Assembly (NCBI GenBank): GCA_964035575.1
Contig: OZ037848.1
Span: forward strand, 1,364,001 to 1,428,000
Length of the DNA stretch: 64,000 nt
Reading direction: 5' to 3'
DNA from: Rhynchopus sp. YZ270_cl-10
Lineage: Eukaryota; Euglenozoa; Diplonemea; Diplonemida; Diplonemidae
The position numbers were made by a program, and so were the translations under genes. Each line of letters begins with the position of its first letter. Position 1 is the first letter of the stretch. Shown here one piece after another: positions 32,893 through 44,084 of this stretch. The notes beneath the pieces were generated by a model. It saw only the letters and a list, made by a program, of their open reading frames with translations, did not search any database and had not been told where the DNA came from.

Positions 32893-35800
32893 ATCTTAGT
32901 TTCTGGCATTCTTTCTTGTGTGCTCCAGACAAACATGACAGCGCTCGCCGCGGCTACCTTGGCAGAGCGGGTCCCAAACTTCCTTGAGGGATCCTCATCA
33001 TCTATAAAGAAAACAAAAGCAAGAAAGGATGCTGAATAAAAAAAGTACCTTTTATTACACACTTCTGGAGGAAGTGCCACGAACCCCCCGTATCCAGTGT
33101 TAGGTCTAGCCCACGACCAAAGAGCATATTTTCAAAAAAAAAAAAAAACTACAGTGGAGCTTGCAACTACACTATACAATTCTTTAAAAAAACAAGACAA
33201 AAAAAAAAAATGTGTAAACACGCAGTGTTATTGAAAACAAATTGGAACATCGTTAAAACCAACAGTAGATCTGTCTGTACGCTTTTTCCTTTGATTACTC
33301 ACCCATTTTTACGTGCGCCACTCGGGCATTAGAGCCTAAATGGCTGCGGTCAACGGAAAACGAGATACAAGACAGGAAAATGTCAGTTGGTATAATGTTA
33401 TTGTTCAGTTTTCCCCTTCTAGCAAAGGAGTATCAATGCCTGCGTCCCAGAGACGTTTTGTGCATTCATCTTTCAAGTTTTTTTTTAAAGGGTTTTTTAA
33501 GGTGGCTAATCACGAAAGGCTTAGGTTCATCTTATAAACTTTTCTTTTTTTTCTTCTTCTGGCCTCCACTCATACTCGAACATCTCTTTATTTTTTTCTT
33601 TTGTATACAATTTTTTGGGTCAGCTCAAGGAAGGCACTCATGCCCCCCGTTTTTCTTCATAAGACCATTGGGGTTGCGTTCTATGAAATCATTTGTGTAG
33701 AAAAGTTCAAGGAGTGTAGTAGGTTTTAATATTTTTCCGCCAAAACCACAAAAAAGTACACCATAGCCCTACACACAGTTTATACAGTTTTTTTCTTCTT
33801 TATTTTTTACCACCCCCACGCCCCACGAAAATCATACGATTATACGTGTTTCAGGGCCTCCGGTTTTTAGTGAAATCGATACAGCCCTGCGTTAGTTTGC
33901 ATGAGGACCCTTTTCATAAATGACAGAGTTATGAGCGTTTTTTTTCCCCCCTTTCCCCCCGGTGCCTGCGTCCGCTGAGGCGTTTATAACCACGTATTAC
34001 CTTCCACATGTGGGACGTGTGATTTTCCATACGTGAATTAATTTTGATTTTTCCCTACGTGTGATTTCCCATACGTGGAAATCATACGTGTTTTTTTTTT
34101 TTTTTTTTTTTTTTAGTTTTGTTCATACTTGTAGCTAACTAGCGTGGTACGTGGCGATTTTTTTAGCCAAAAGAAAGAAAAAATCGGCCGGAAATAAATT
34201 TCCCTCCGGCAATAAATTTCCTTCCAGGATATGCACCTGGGAACTGGGTTGCATCCTGTACCTTAATTTTTTTTGCCTGCGGCGCCATTTTTCCTTTTTT
34301 GCTCCGCAAAAAGGGTTCGTTGAGTGACTCTGGTGTCAATAGCTATATTCGTACACCGTACTCTAATTTTTTTTCGCCTGCGGCGCCATAAAAAAAAAAT
34401 GCAGTTCCCTATCAGGGGTCGCGCTGGATTACTACCGACTACCGTAGATTTTGGTGATTTTGCTCGGTACGTTTTTCCTTACTAAAACCAGAATCTCATA
34501 TTTCATAGTAAGTGTGTTTTTACACGCACATGCGACCTCACCGTGGAGAGCAATCGGCTCGCGCAATCAAAAGAAAGCAGGGAAAAGGGAAAAGAAAAAG
34601 GCAAAAGTTGGGCACCGTGCGCCTGCGGCGCTACCTGTTCCTAGTCAAAACACCACAATTTCATGGTTTTCAGACCTGAAAATGACCATTGTTTGCGAGT
34701 ATGGGTTCATATTTTGCGGAAATTTATATCACCAAAATTTTGTACATATGAGCGGAGATGCCCCGCCAACGTACGGGGCCGAAAGCTCGGAATGGGTTTA
34801 CCGGGCCACATATGAGTCGAGATGCCCCGCCAACGTGCGGGGCCGAAAGCTCGGAATGGGTTTTTTTTTTTTAAAATTTAGTGTCCCATACGTGTCCCAT
34901 ACGTATTAAATTTCAGAAGCCCCTCCAATGGTAACCACTGTTTATAACCCTTTCACCTTTCTTTTGCTGTATTTTATTCTTTCTTAGATTTTCAAGGGAA
35001 AAAAGTGTCACTTGTCTTTCCCTCACCCCCTTCTTGTACCCACCCAGAAAACAAAAACAAAAACAAAAAAAAGAGAGAAAAAAAAAAAAAAAACAAACAA
35101 GAGCAAACGCCCTGCTAAAAAAACACAGCAAGAGAACAAAGCACAAATATCAAAAATTTCATAAAACCCCATTCAAACCGGGTGACATCCATGGGTTTTT
35201 TATGATTCCATAGTGGTAAAAAGATCTCGGTGAGAGCGAGAAGAGAATTTGGCTTTTTTTTTTTTTTTTTTTTTTTTCGAGATTTTCATCCAGGGTCCTA
35301 GCTTGGTTTTGGAAAAAAATGCCAAATCTGGGTCAGAATTTTTTTTTTGGGTCAGCAGAGGTTTTGGGCCTTGGGGGGCTTGTCTTGGCTTTTTTGGGTT
35401 TTCCGAGCTCTACCCTCACTGTGGTGGGGTCATTTCAGAAAAATGGACAAGTTCTTGACTGATACAAATTTTGGCCACTACGACTAGTGAGTTGCTCACA
35501 ACGTTAAGTGGAACGCTACTTTTACCATAAAAATCACTCCCCGTTCATAGATCACCAACACAAAATATATAAAATGGCGCCGCAGGCGAAAAAAATTAGG
35601 GTACGGTGTAAAAATGTAGCTTTTTACACCACAGAGTCACTCTACGAACCCTTTTTTGCGGAGCAAAAAAGGAAAAATGGCGCCGCAGGCAAAAAAAATT
35701 GGGTCCAGCCCTGGACGGTGCCGGATTTTTTTGTCAATATTTTTTTTCTTACCCCAGAAAAGGTGGTGGGCCCCCCCAAAGAGGGGAAAAAATCAGAATT

Positions 35801-36284
35801 TCCCAATTCCAAATTAATTAATTCCCTTTTTTTTTTTTTTTCGTGGGTCGCGACCCAGGCACTTGGGTCAGCTTGACCCACTGACCCAGGCAAGCTAGGA
35901 CTCTGTTTTCATCTTTCTTCGAGATTGTGACGTTTTTGTGTTGTTTTTTGTTATTGGGTTATCAAGCATTGACGAATAGAAATGGAAAACGAGCCCGCCT
36001 AAGGAGGTACCCTAACTGTTCGGTCCAATTCGGTGTAATTCGGTCCATTTCGTTTTTTTTTTTTTTTCGCAAAGGGAAATTTCCCCTTGTACCAGAAAAA
36101 CCGAAAAAAACGAAATGAAAACCGAAAAAAACCGAAATGTTAGGGTACCTTTTTTGGTCGATTTCGTTTTTTTTCCAAAGGGGACCCTTTGGTCGCCGAA
36201 ATTCCCCAGCCAAATTTGGTCGCAAAATCGGCCGATTTTTCAAAAATCTCAAAAAAAAAATTTTTTTTTTTTTTTTTTCACAAG
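32893..36284. other. Gene-free interval of interspersed modules
   Basis: Holds a repeat at about 33225-33400 whose other copy flanks the TA element at 41125. It also holds a GGTTCATCTTATAAA module (33496-33545) and several CCATACGTG/CACGT stretches (33990-34090). GCCTGCGGCGCCA modules occur at 34255-34405 and 35570-35705, and a structured 60-bp tandem pair at 34741-34860. A small TIR element (36006-36149, ends GGTACCCTAAC/GTTAGGGTACC) lies near the right edge. No gene is seen. Confidence 0.6.
34741..34860 (+). repeat. Tandem pair of a structured unit of about 60 bp
   Basis: Two copies of a unit with GAGATGCCCCGCCAACG, CGGGGCCGAAAGCTCGG and AATGGGTTT. Each can fold as a GC stem (GCCCCGC/GCGGGGC), and the second copy adds an outer CGAG/CTCG stem with a CGAAAG internal loop. 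Confidence 0.8.
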
Positions 36285-37028
36285 CAGGGCGTTCGCTATC
36301 GCCATCGTTTTTTCCTGATCGTGGCGAAATGCCAAAAAACCCGAAATTTTTGCTTTTTTACTAGTGCTTAAAATAGGTCAAAAAAAAATTTTTCCGCCGG
36401 AGAGAAGCTAGTTCGTGGGGGGTGAATCCCTGGTGCTGAGTGATCAAAAAAAATTGCGATTTGCGCGTGATCCCTTCCCCAGGACTAAAACCAGCAAAAC
36501 GATGGAGAATTTCATCAATCCCCCCTCACTGAGGGTTCTCTTTGTGCTGTTTAATCGAACAGATGTACAAGAGAGAAGCATCCGTCATATGAGACTTCAT
36601 CCTTATTTTGATTATTTTCAATAAACTAACCCGTCTCTCTGCCTCCACCAAGGTTGAAGATAGAGTTGACACGAGTAGTGACACCTTCTATAACAGGGGG
36701 TACGGGACACCTTCAGCTGACTGCAGGATTGAGGAGCGAGCGGGAGTGCTGGGGAAACTTCCTCTCACGGCAGGCGGGTTTGCGGATGATTTTGAGTACA
36801 GTGGACACCCCCTCTGTGACCCCCCCTCCGGGGGGGTCGACAGGGTGGCGGGGAGAAATCTCTCTCTCTTTTTTTTTTTTTTCCTCCCTTTTTTTTTTTT
36901 TATTTATTTATTTATACAGGGTTTCGCCCCGGTGGGGCGAAGCCCTGGGGCGAAATAAAATGTCATTTTTTCAGGAAAAGATTTTTTTAACGAAAAAAAA
37001 TATTTTTCGCCCCGGGGCGAACGCCCTG
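36285..37028. mobile_element. Non-autonomous hAT-type element, copy 1
   Basis: Ends are CAGGGCGTTCGC and GCGAACGCCCTG, flanked by the 8-bp duplication TTCACAAG (36277-36284 and 37029-37036). CAGGG ends plus 8-bp duplications are typical of hAT elements. An unoccupied version of the site lies near 37990-38000. At 744 bp there is no transposase. A second internal hairpin (CAGGGTTTCGCCCC and its inverse, about 36917-36947) lies near the right end. Confidence 0.9.
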
Positions 37029-37159
37029 TTCACAAGTGTTTTTGAGGCCTGCTCACTACACCCTAGGTACCCTTCTGAGACCAAAAAGTCAAAAAAAGCA
37101 TGAATTGGGCTGTTTTGAGCATCTAGAGTTTATTCCCCAGCCATTTTCTGTACCACCAG

Positions 37160-37914
37160 CAGGGCGTTCGCTATCGCCATCGTTTTTTCCTGATCGTGGC
37201 GAAATGCCAAAAACCCTTAAATTTTTGCTTTTTTACTAGTGCTTAAAATAGCCGGTCAAAAATTTTTTTCCGCCGGAGAGAAGCTAGTTCGTGGGGGGTG
37301 AATCCCTGGTACTGAGTGGTCAGAAAAAATTTGCGATTTGCGCGTGTTCCCTTCCCCAGCACAAGTGCTATTACAGCTGAACTTTCCTGATACTAAAACC
37401 AGCAAAACGATGGAGAATTTCATCAATCCCCCCTCACTGAGGGTCTCTTTGTGTTGTTTAATCAAACAGATGTACAAGAGAGAGGCATCTGTCATATGAG
37501 ACTTCATCCTTAGTTTGCTTATTTTCAATAAACTAAAACGTCTCTCTGCCGTTGAAGGTACAGTTGACACGACTAGTGACACCTTCTATAACAGGGGGTA
37601 CGGGGCACCTTCAGCAGACTGCAGGATTGAGGAGCGAGCGGGAGTGCTGGGGAAACTTCCTCTCACGGCAGGCGGGTTTGCGGAACAGTGGACACCCCTC
37701 TGCGACCCCCCCTCCGGGGGGGTCGACAGGGTGGTGGGGAGAAATCTCTCTCTCTTTTTTTTTTTTACCCCCCTTTTTTATTTATTTATTTATTTATTTA
37801 TACAGGGTTTCGCCCCGGTGGGGCGAAGCCCTGGGGCGAAATAAAATGTCATTTTTTCAGGAAAAGATTTTTTTAACGAAAAAAAATTTTTTTCGCCCCG
37901 GGGCGAACGCCCTG
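37160..37914. mobile_element. Non-autonomous hAT-type element, copy 2
   Basis: Same ends as the copy at 36285, here flanked by a different 8-bp duplication, ACCACCAG (37152-37159 and 37915-37922). The unoccupied site is seen near 38119-38126. The two copies are roughly 90 percent identical by eye, with small indels and a short extra segment near 37365-37390, so they are independent insertions rather than a tandem duplication. Confidence 0.9.
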
Positions 37915-37922
37915 ACCACCAG

Positions 37923-39005
37923 TGCATTTTGTATGGGCCAGCGCCTTGTCAAAAAATCGAAAAATCTCAAAAAAAAAAAAATCCAAAAATTTTTTTTTCA
38001 CAAGTGTTTTTGAGGCCTGCTCACTACACCCTAGGCACCCTTCTGAGACCAAAAAGTCAAAAAAAGCATGAATTGGGCTGTTTTGAGCATCTAGAGTTTA
38101 TTCCCCAGCCATTTTCTGTACCACCAGTGCACTTTGTATGGGCCAGCGCCTTGTCGAAAAATCGAAAAATCTCAAAAAAAAAAATTTTTTTTTCGGGAAA
38201 ATTTCAACCACTGAGGTGGGTCTTTGGGCACCAAAAAATGCAAAAAAATGCAAAAATCGGGTGTTTTGACCATCTGTGGTTACACAAAACACACTTCTGT
38301 GTACAAGCCTACACCAATACAGTGGTAATACAAGGCGATTTTTGACCAAAAAAAAAATTTTTTTTTTCGCCCAAAATCGGGCGTGGTACGTCATAAAATG
38401 GCCCAAAAAATCCAAGGAAAACCTTCGATTGGGCAAATTATGAAAAAATTTTTCAAGTCAAATTTTCAACCAAAATACGGTCATTTTGTTCACACAGTGA
38501 TTCTACGTCATGCTAGCTTCCTGTGCAGAACTCCAGCAATTCACCAATGCCGGCATCTATCTTTCCATTATCGCCATTGCACTTCGGTCATTTTGTGCAT
38601 ACCCTGTGACTGTGGTGGCTAGAGAACACGCACATGCAGACCCGTTCCTTGCAATTTCCAGTGTTGTGTTTATCAATGCATGCATCCAGAGGACCTCTGG
38701 TTTACGAAATCGTAGGCACTCCTGTGCAAAAATGAAGTCGGTTTTTGACCCAAAATCGGGGTGGGTGGGCCATAATTTGCTCCAAATTTGGCCGAAAATT
38801 GGGATTTTTCTGAAAATTTTCATTGTGCCCAGCAAAAATCCTTGATTTTTTGAAGAATTTTCCAAAAAATATGCTATACCCCCTATGACTGGACCCAACT
38901 CCCCTCACCCTTTTTTTCCCCTAAAAAAGCCCCCAAAATTCCTACCATTTTTACCATTTTTACCATTTTTGACCAATTTAGGGTACCTCCTAAGGGCTTG
39001 GGTTT
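37923..39005 (+). repeat. Composite repeat R1, copy A (right part)
   Basis: A long repeat with TTTTTGAGGCCTGCTCACTA, GAGCATCTAGAGTTTATTCC, TTTGTATGGGCCAGCGCC, GTACGTCATAAAATGGCCC and TCACCAATGCCGGCATC landmarks. The same order is found at about 59785-60370, and CCTATGACTGGACCCAACTC recurs at 38883 and 61278. The left border may be near 35985, where AAGGAGGTACCCTAA mirrors TTAGGGTACCTCCTAA at 38988. The hAT twins lie inside it. No coding capacity is seen. Confidence 0.75.
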
Positions 39006-41124
39006 TATTCACTAACACATGCCTCACATATATTCTGCAGTGAAAACTCACAAGCCTTTTGCGGTGCCATAAACGAAAAAGTGTTTTCTTTATCTCAGTT
39101 AACTGAAGTCACATACACATTCATTTCAAAGGCTTCCCTGTGCCTGGCTTTGTCATTCTTGGTTTGGGGACGTTAGCTAGTCTTGCGAAACGCAGTCATC
39201 TCGCAAAGCGGTGACTTGCGGAAATTTTTTGCGAGTCGAACTACAATTCCTCCGACGTCAGGAAAGAACGCCGCGTTTTCCGGTGTGGCCACACCGGCAC
39301 ACCGGCATACTAATGCACCCTGGTCTTTTTTCAACAATTTACTTGATAATTTTCTCTAGTCCCCCTTTCCCACATTCTTTTTTTTTTCTTTGTCCTTCTG
39401 CTTCCCCATCTGTTAAGGGATGTATGTAGCCGTAAGGCTCATTCGTCTGACCCCTCCCTTTCCTCCCTTTCCTCCCTCATCCCCACCCCATCCCCTTCTT
39501 ATTATGCGAGGCGTTGTTGTGCCTCCAGGGTTTTGTTTTCTTTTACTTTTTCAACCCTGCCTCTTCGAGACTAGTGAATAGCCTTTGTCTTTCATTTTAG
39601 GTATGCGGGACTCCCTTGTCCTCAGGGTGCTCAACGTCCCTACCCCTAAATGCAAGTTAAACCCTGGCAGGGTATAAAAATACTGGGACGTGGCTTCCTA
39701 TGCTATGACGGGTGCTCGCACCCAGAGCATTAAACAGCGGCAACGGTCAGGCCAGGACTTCGGTTCTACTATGCTGGCTGACGAGCCGTTGTGTACCGCC
39801 CCCGTTCACACTACGGTACGGGCAAGCAATTAGGTTTCTTTCTTTTTCCTTTTACATCTTCTGTTGTTGCAGGGTAGCTTGTGCTTTCATCCGGGGCTGG
39901 CATCGTATGGGTCAGTCGGAGGTGCCTGCATCAATAACTTCAAATTTTATTCCATCCCCACACCTTTGGGTTACGCCTGTACGGACGTCCATGTAAATTC
40001 CTAAGCGAAAGGGTGAGGCCCAACTGTCAAGACAGCATGGGATGCCAAGAGGGAGATGTTGTGAATCCCCCCTGCGCTTTTGTCTCAAAACTCGTACAGT
40101 GCAGCGAATGGGAGCACCTGTAGGCTCACAACTCTTCAGCGCGGCCTACGGGGTTGCAGGAAGGTTGTGGGGAAAATGTAAAAAGACGTTATGTTGATGG
40201 CAGTGTATGTTTCAACATAACGTCTTTTTTCAAACATGATGTTTACATTAAAAACATGATCTTTTTTTTTTTGTATGAAAAGTGCAGGATCTCTCCTACA
40301 GTGGGTGCTTTTGTTTGTACTACTCAACCCTTCCCTGCCAACATGGTGGGTGATTTTCACATCGGACTGGTGTTTGTTTAGAGAACGACCAAAGGACCAC
40401 TACCTTCAAAAGGTGGAGTTTCTTAGAGTGTGTGGTAAAAAACCCTCCCCCCTCCAGACTGCAGACTAATTTTTTCATTTAATTACTTAACATACCACCC
40501 CGATATTTTTGAAAAATGGCCCCACGTATTAGTGACCGGGCTCATATTTTTCAAAATTTTAAGTGGTCAAAAAATTGTCCAATTTTTGAGATTGACCCCA
40601 CCACTGCACGGGCGGATCCCAAAAATGCAAATAAGGACCCTTTTTCAACTTAGAAACAACAAGAAAAATCAAACTACCCTTTAAAAAAAAACATTTGTTC
40701 ACAAGCCGTGTTCCCAGCTCACCACCAGGTGGTGCAAAATACGCGTTCGATGGAAGTTGGCGTGTAACGACCTGAGCCCATCTTTGGTGGAGTATTTCCT
40801 CGCCTCTGCCCTTGGGGTAGCTTGTGCAGAAGCCTGCCATGCAAGTCGAGTGAGGGGTGGTCCTGTACCAACACCCCCTTTTTTATAACCAGATATTGGC
40901 CAGAGTAAGTGGAATTGACGTGGGTAGTATACCAACTTTATTATTTTTTTGCATAGTGTTATCGAAACTAAACATATTTAAAACCCACGAGAGATCTGTC
41001 TTTACGCTTTTTTCCTTTTGAATCTTCCCCCTCATCCATTATCATCGTCATAAACAAAGAGCCTAAATGGCTGCTGTCAACGGAAAAAGACATAGTAGTA
41101 GAGTAGTAAAGACAGATCAGTTGG
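39006..41124. other. Gene-free interval of short repeats
   Basis: Holds a SINE-like copy (39776-39945) with head fragment (40095-40140), the CGGACGTCCATGTAAATTCC module (39990-40060), and the 40180-40229 hairpin. A GACCCCACCACTGCACGGGC stretch (40590-40615) belongs to the family at 58883. The left half of the repeat that hosts the TA element lies at about 40965-41124. No gene is recognised; the minus-strand frame at 40699-40935 has mixed composition without known motifs. Confidence 0.55.
40180..40229. repeat. Perfect hairpin, 18-bp arms
   Basis: AAAAAGACGTTATGTTGA (40180-40197) and its exact inverse (40212-40229) surround a 14-bp loop. Confidence 0.9.
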
Positions 41125-42675
41125 TACTGTAAAATCGTTTAATTTGTCACTTACGATAATGTGACAGAATGACAAAAATGGTGACAAAATGACATATTAT
41201 ATAAGTGACACATTTTTATGATGATTTAATTATGTTTTGGGACCACATATGGGGAGGCTGTAGTGGGAAGGGTGGTCAGGTGTGAGAAGACGCTGTAGAC
41301 GGTTGAAAGGGGGCTGTGCGGAGCACAGGAGACAACGCTTTCTCTACTGGCTGACATCGAGACGAACACAGAACAGAAAAGTACTTTTTGTTGTGTCGAC
41401 AATCGCCGAGTAATCCCAGGTGGGAGAATTCGGGTTTGTATTCCAAGTTGGCCGAAGCCTTTACTACGGAAGGTATAGACGTAGTTCGTCCTGAACCCTT
41501 AAGAGCAACTTTAAGGAAGAAAAGAACCTTCAAAGGGGTAGTCCGCGTCACGGTGCACGGCTACATGCTAAGAAGGGGTTTTGGAGGTTACAGTTGAGAG
41601 ACTGCCCTCATTTCAAAAGTGGGAAGGTGAGGTGGAAACATTTTTTTAAACTTTTTTTGTACTCAGGGAGCGAAAAGCATCGCGTACTTTAAAAAGTAGA
41701 CACAAAAATAACCATAAACCACGTATGGCAAATGATAATTTATTATGAGATCTCATAATAAATTATGAGATCATTATGCGCTATTATGCGCGCTCATAAT
41801 AATCGCATAATGCATAATAGCGCATAATAGCGCATAATGATTATGCGCTATTATGTGCTCATTATGTGCTCATTATGTGCCCTACCCCAATGCCCCAAAC
41901 CAGAAAATACCACCCTCAGATGTCCAAAAATCCATCTGCGCCCGGTTTTGAGCAGTTTTGAGCCTCAAGAAGCCCCGTATCTGCTTTTTTCAAAAATGTA
42001 CATACAACTTGTACCTGCCCACCCCTCGTAGATAGAGCAACTCACACATTCATCACGCCTCAGTGTGAGCCAGGGGCCAGAAAAGCCCCCAAAGCCACAT
42101 ATTTTCACCCCAGAACCTATCCCGAGGGGTACCCAGGCGGTTTCGGGGTGTTTAGAGGGACTTGGTGGAACTTAGAACCATGTTTCAAAAAGTGTCAAGC
42201 ACCTGGTACCAAAGGTTTTCCCACCCAAGGTATCTTAAGCCGTCAAAAAACGTGAAGTAGGTAATAAATCAAAGAAACCCCCCTGAAGTCAATAAAAACC
42301 ACACCATAGGCCCATTTGTACCCCAAAATCGAATTCCGCCCGGTTTTGGGCACTTTTGACCACTTCTGAGCGACTTTTTTTGGGTGGGGGGGTGGGGGGT
42401 ACGGCACATAATGAGCGCATAACGCCGCATAATTGGCGCATAATAGCGCATAATAGCACATAATAGCGCATAATAGCACATAATAGCGCATAATATCACA
42501 TGTATTATGAGATCTCATAATAGCGCATAATATATTATCATTTGCCATACGTGATAAACATAAATTAAATCATCATTTAATGTGACACATATTATTAGGG
42601 TGTCACAAAGTTTATTTATGACTGATATTTCAAATCAGTTAATTAAATTGTGACAAATTAAACGATTTTACAGTA
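41125..42675. mobile_element. TA-target (Tc1/mariner-like) non-autonomous element, with an inserted element
   Basis: Inverted ends TACTGTAAAATCG continue through TTTAATTTGTCAC and a GTGACACAT...TGATTTAATTA subterminal block. The coordinates include the flanking TA on both sides. An unoccupied version of the target, CAGTTGGTATAATGT, is at 33385-33399, showing a 2-bp TA duplication as in Tc1/mariner elements. Without the nested element (41720-42553) it is about 710 bp. The frame at 41388-41597 inside has no recognised transposase motif. Confidence 0.87.
41720..42553. mobile_element. MITE rich in GCATAATAGC repeats, nested in the TA element
   Basis: Ends CACGTATGGCAAATGATAAT and its inverse are directly flanked by ATAAAC (41714-41719 and 42554-42559), a probable 6-bp target duplication. 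Next to each end are AT-rich arrays of GCATAATAGC-type units with TTATGAGATCTCATAA palindromes (41740-41880 and 42405-42520). The middle contains a diverged copy of the 19070/19440 repeat. Confidence 0.85.
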
Positions 42676-43189
42676 TAATGTCATGTTTAGTTTTTCACAT
42701 TGTCATATCCTGAAGAATTCTTTTTGTTTATTTCCTTTTTTTTTTTTTTTTTGATACAACGCAAGGTGGATAACTCTATCTTTGAATAATTTCTTTTTAA
42801 TGTGGTGTGGCCAGCAACCCAGTTCTCCGTGGTTCTACCGTTCTCCCAGAGTCCACCGTGTATGGGACAAATGAAGTATCGATTTTTTCTTGTTTGCCAT
42901 GAACCGCGATTGCTTTTTTGAGACAACTGCCTTGCAAAGGTTGTAGGGGAGGAAATGAAAACATATCTGATGAGTGTGCCCGAATTTTTGGTGTGAGCGA
43001 TGTAAACACGACACAACTTATCCACAGAAAAGTTTTTGATTTTGTCCCTACACACTCCACAAAAATATCCGGTGCGATCAACGAAAAAGTATTTTTCTGA
43101 TTTCGTTTCTTTCTTTATCAGACTAGCTTAAACTCAGATAACAGTTTTTATTTTAGGGGAATAGTCAGATTTACCCTACCCTATTTTGA

Positions 43190-43325
43190 AAAAGTTCAGA
43201 CTTGCCCGAAATAAGTTCAGACTTGCCCTAAAAGTGTTTTTAGGGCAAGTCTGAACTTATTTCGGGTAAGTCTGAACTTATTTTTAGGTCAAACACTTTT
43301 TTTAGGGCAAGTCTGAACTTATTTT
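43190..43325. repeat. Direct and inverted copies of AAGTTCAGACTTGCCC
   Basis: Two copies on one strand are followed by three on the other, with spacers GAAATA or TAGGTCAAACAC, allowing several alternative hairpins. It ends about 25 bp before the large TA element starting at 43349. Confidence 0.85.
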
Positions 43326-44084
43326 TATTTTATTTTTTTTTGTCATTACTGGGGGGGGCCGAATAGTAGACCCCCCCTGGGAATTCTGGGTTTTTTTAAA
43401 TTTTTTTTCCTTTGAATAGTGGACCCCCCCTGAGAAATTCTGGGGAAAAATTTTTTTTTCCGTTGAATAGTGGACCCCCCCAGGTTTTCGTTTTTTTTTT
43501 GACTTTTTGCGGAAGTCACGGAAAAATTTTAGAGGGGATCAACTACAAATTTCAAATTGATTTTTCTTTCTTTGGATAGATTTTGTGACAAATCTTTCCA
43601 AAGAAGCAAAAATCAGTATATTTTGACACACCCTATCAGCCTCATCGAGAGGAGGGGTTTAGTAAAACTACAGGAAAAATTTGTTTGGGGGGTCTACTAT
43701 TTAGGGGGGGTCTACTATTCAACTAAGTAAGAGAAAACCGAATGGAGTGGGAACGCTAGTGAGAGCGCAGCGGAAACGATAGTGGGAACGCAACGAGCTT
43801 TTTTCATAATGTTTTATTCTTCCCCACAAAATATCACGCGCAGAGAAACACTCGTTTTTCACACAGCGCGTCCGTTTGTTTAATCACATATGATACTGAT
43901 TTCCATGGATACACATGAAAAGGAGTTCCGTGCTATTCACAGAACTCGATAGGCGATTGAGCTTATCTAACAACAACCAAAACAAAAGAAAGTACAAAGA
44001 AGAGAATAAAAAATGCAGGAAAAATAGACAAAGAGAAAAACAAAGAGATTTTGACAAAGTGAACAATAAAATTGGAAAATCTTA

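Noticed and set aside
34741-34860. Hammerhead or twister ribozyme
   Set aside because: A GC stem and CGAAAG are present, but the CUGAUGA core of hammerhead and the twister consensus are not.
36285-37914. Simple tandem duplication of about 870 bp
   Set aside because: Each unit has its own inverted ends and a different 8-bp target duplication, so two insertions explain it better.
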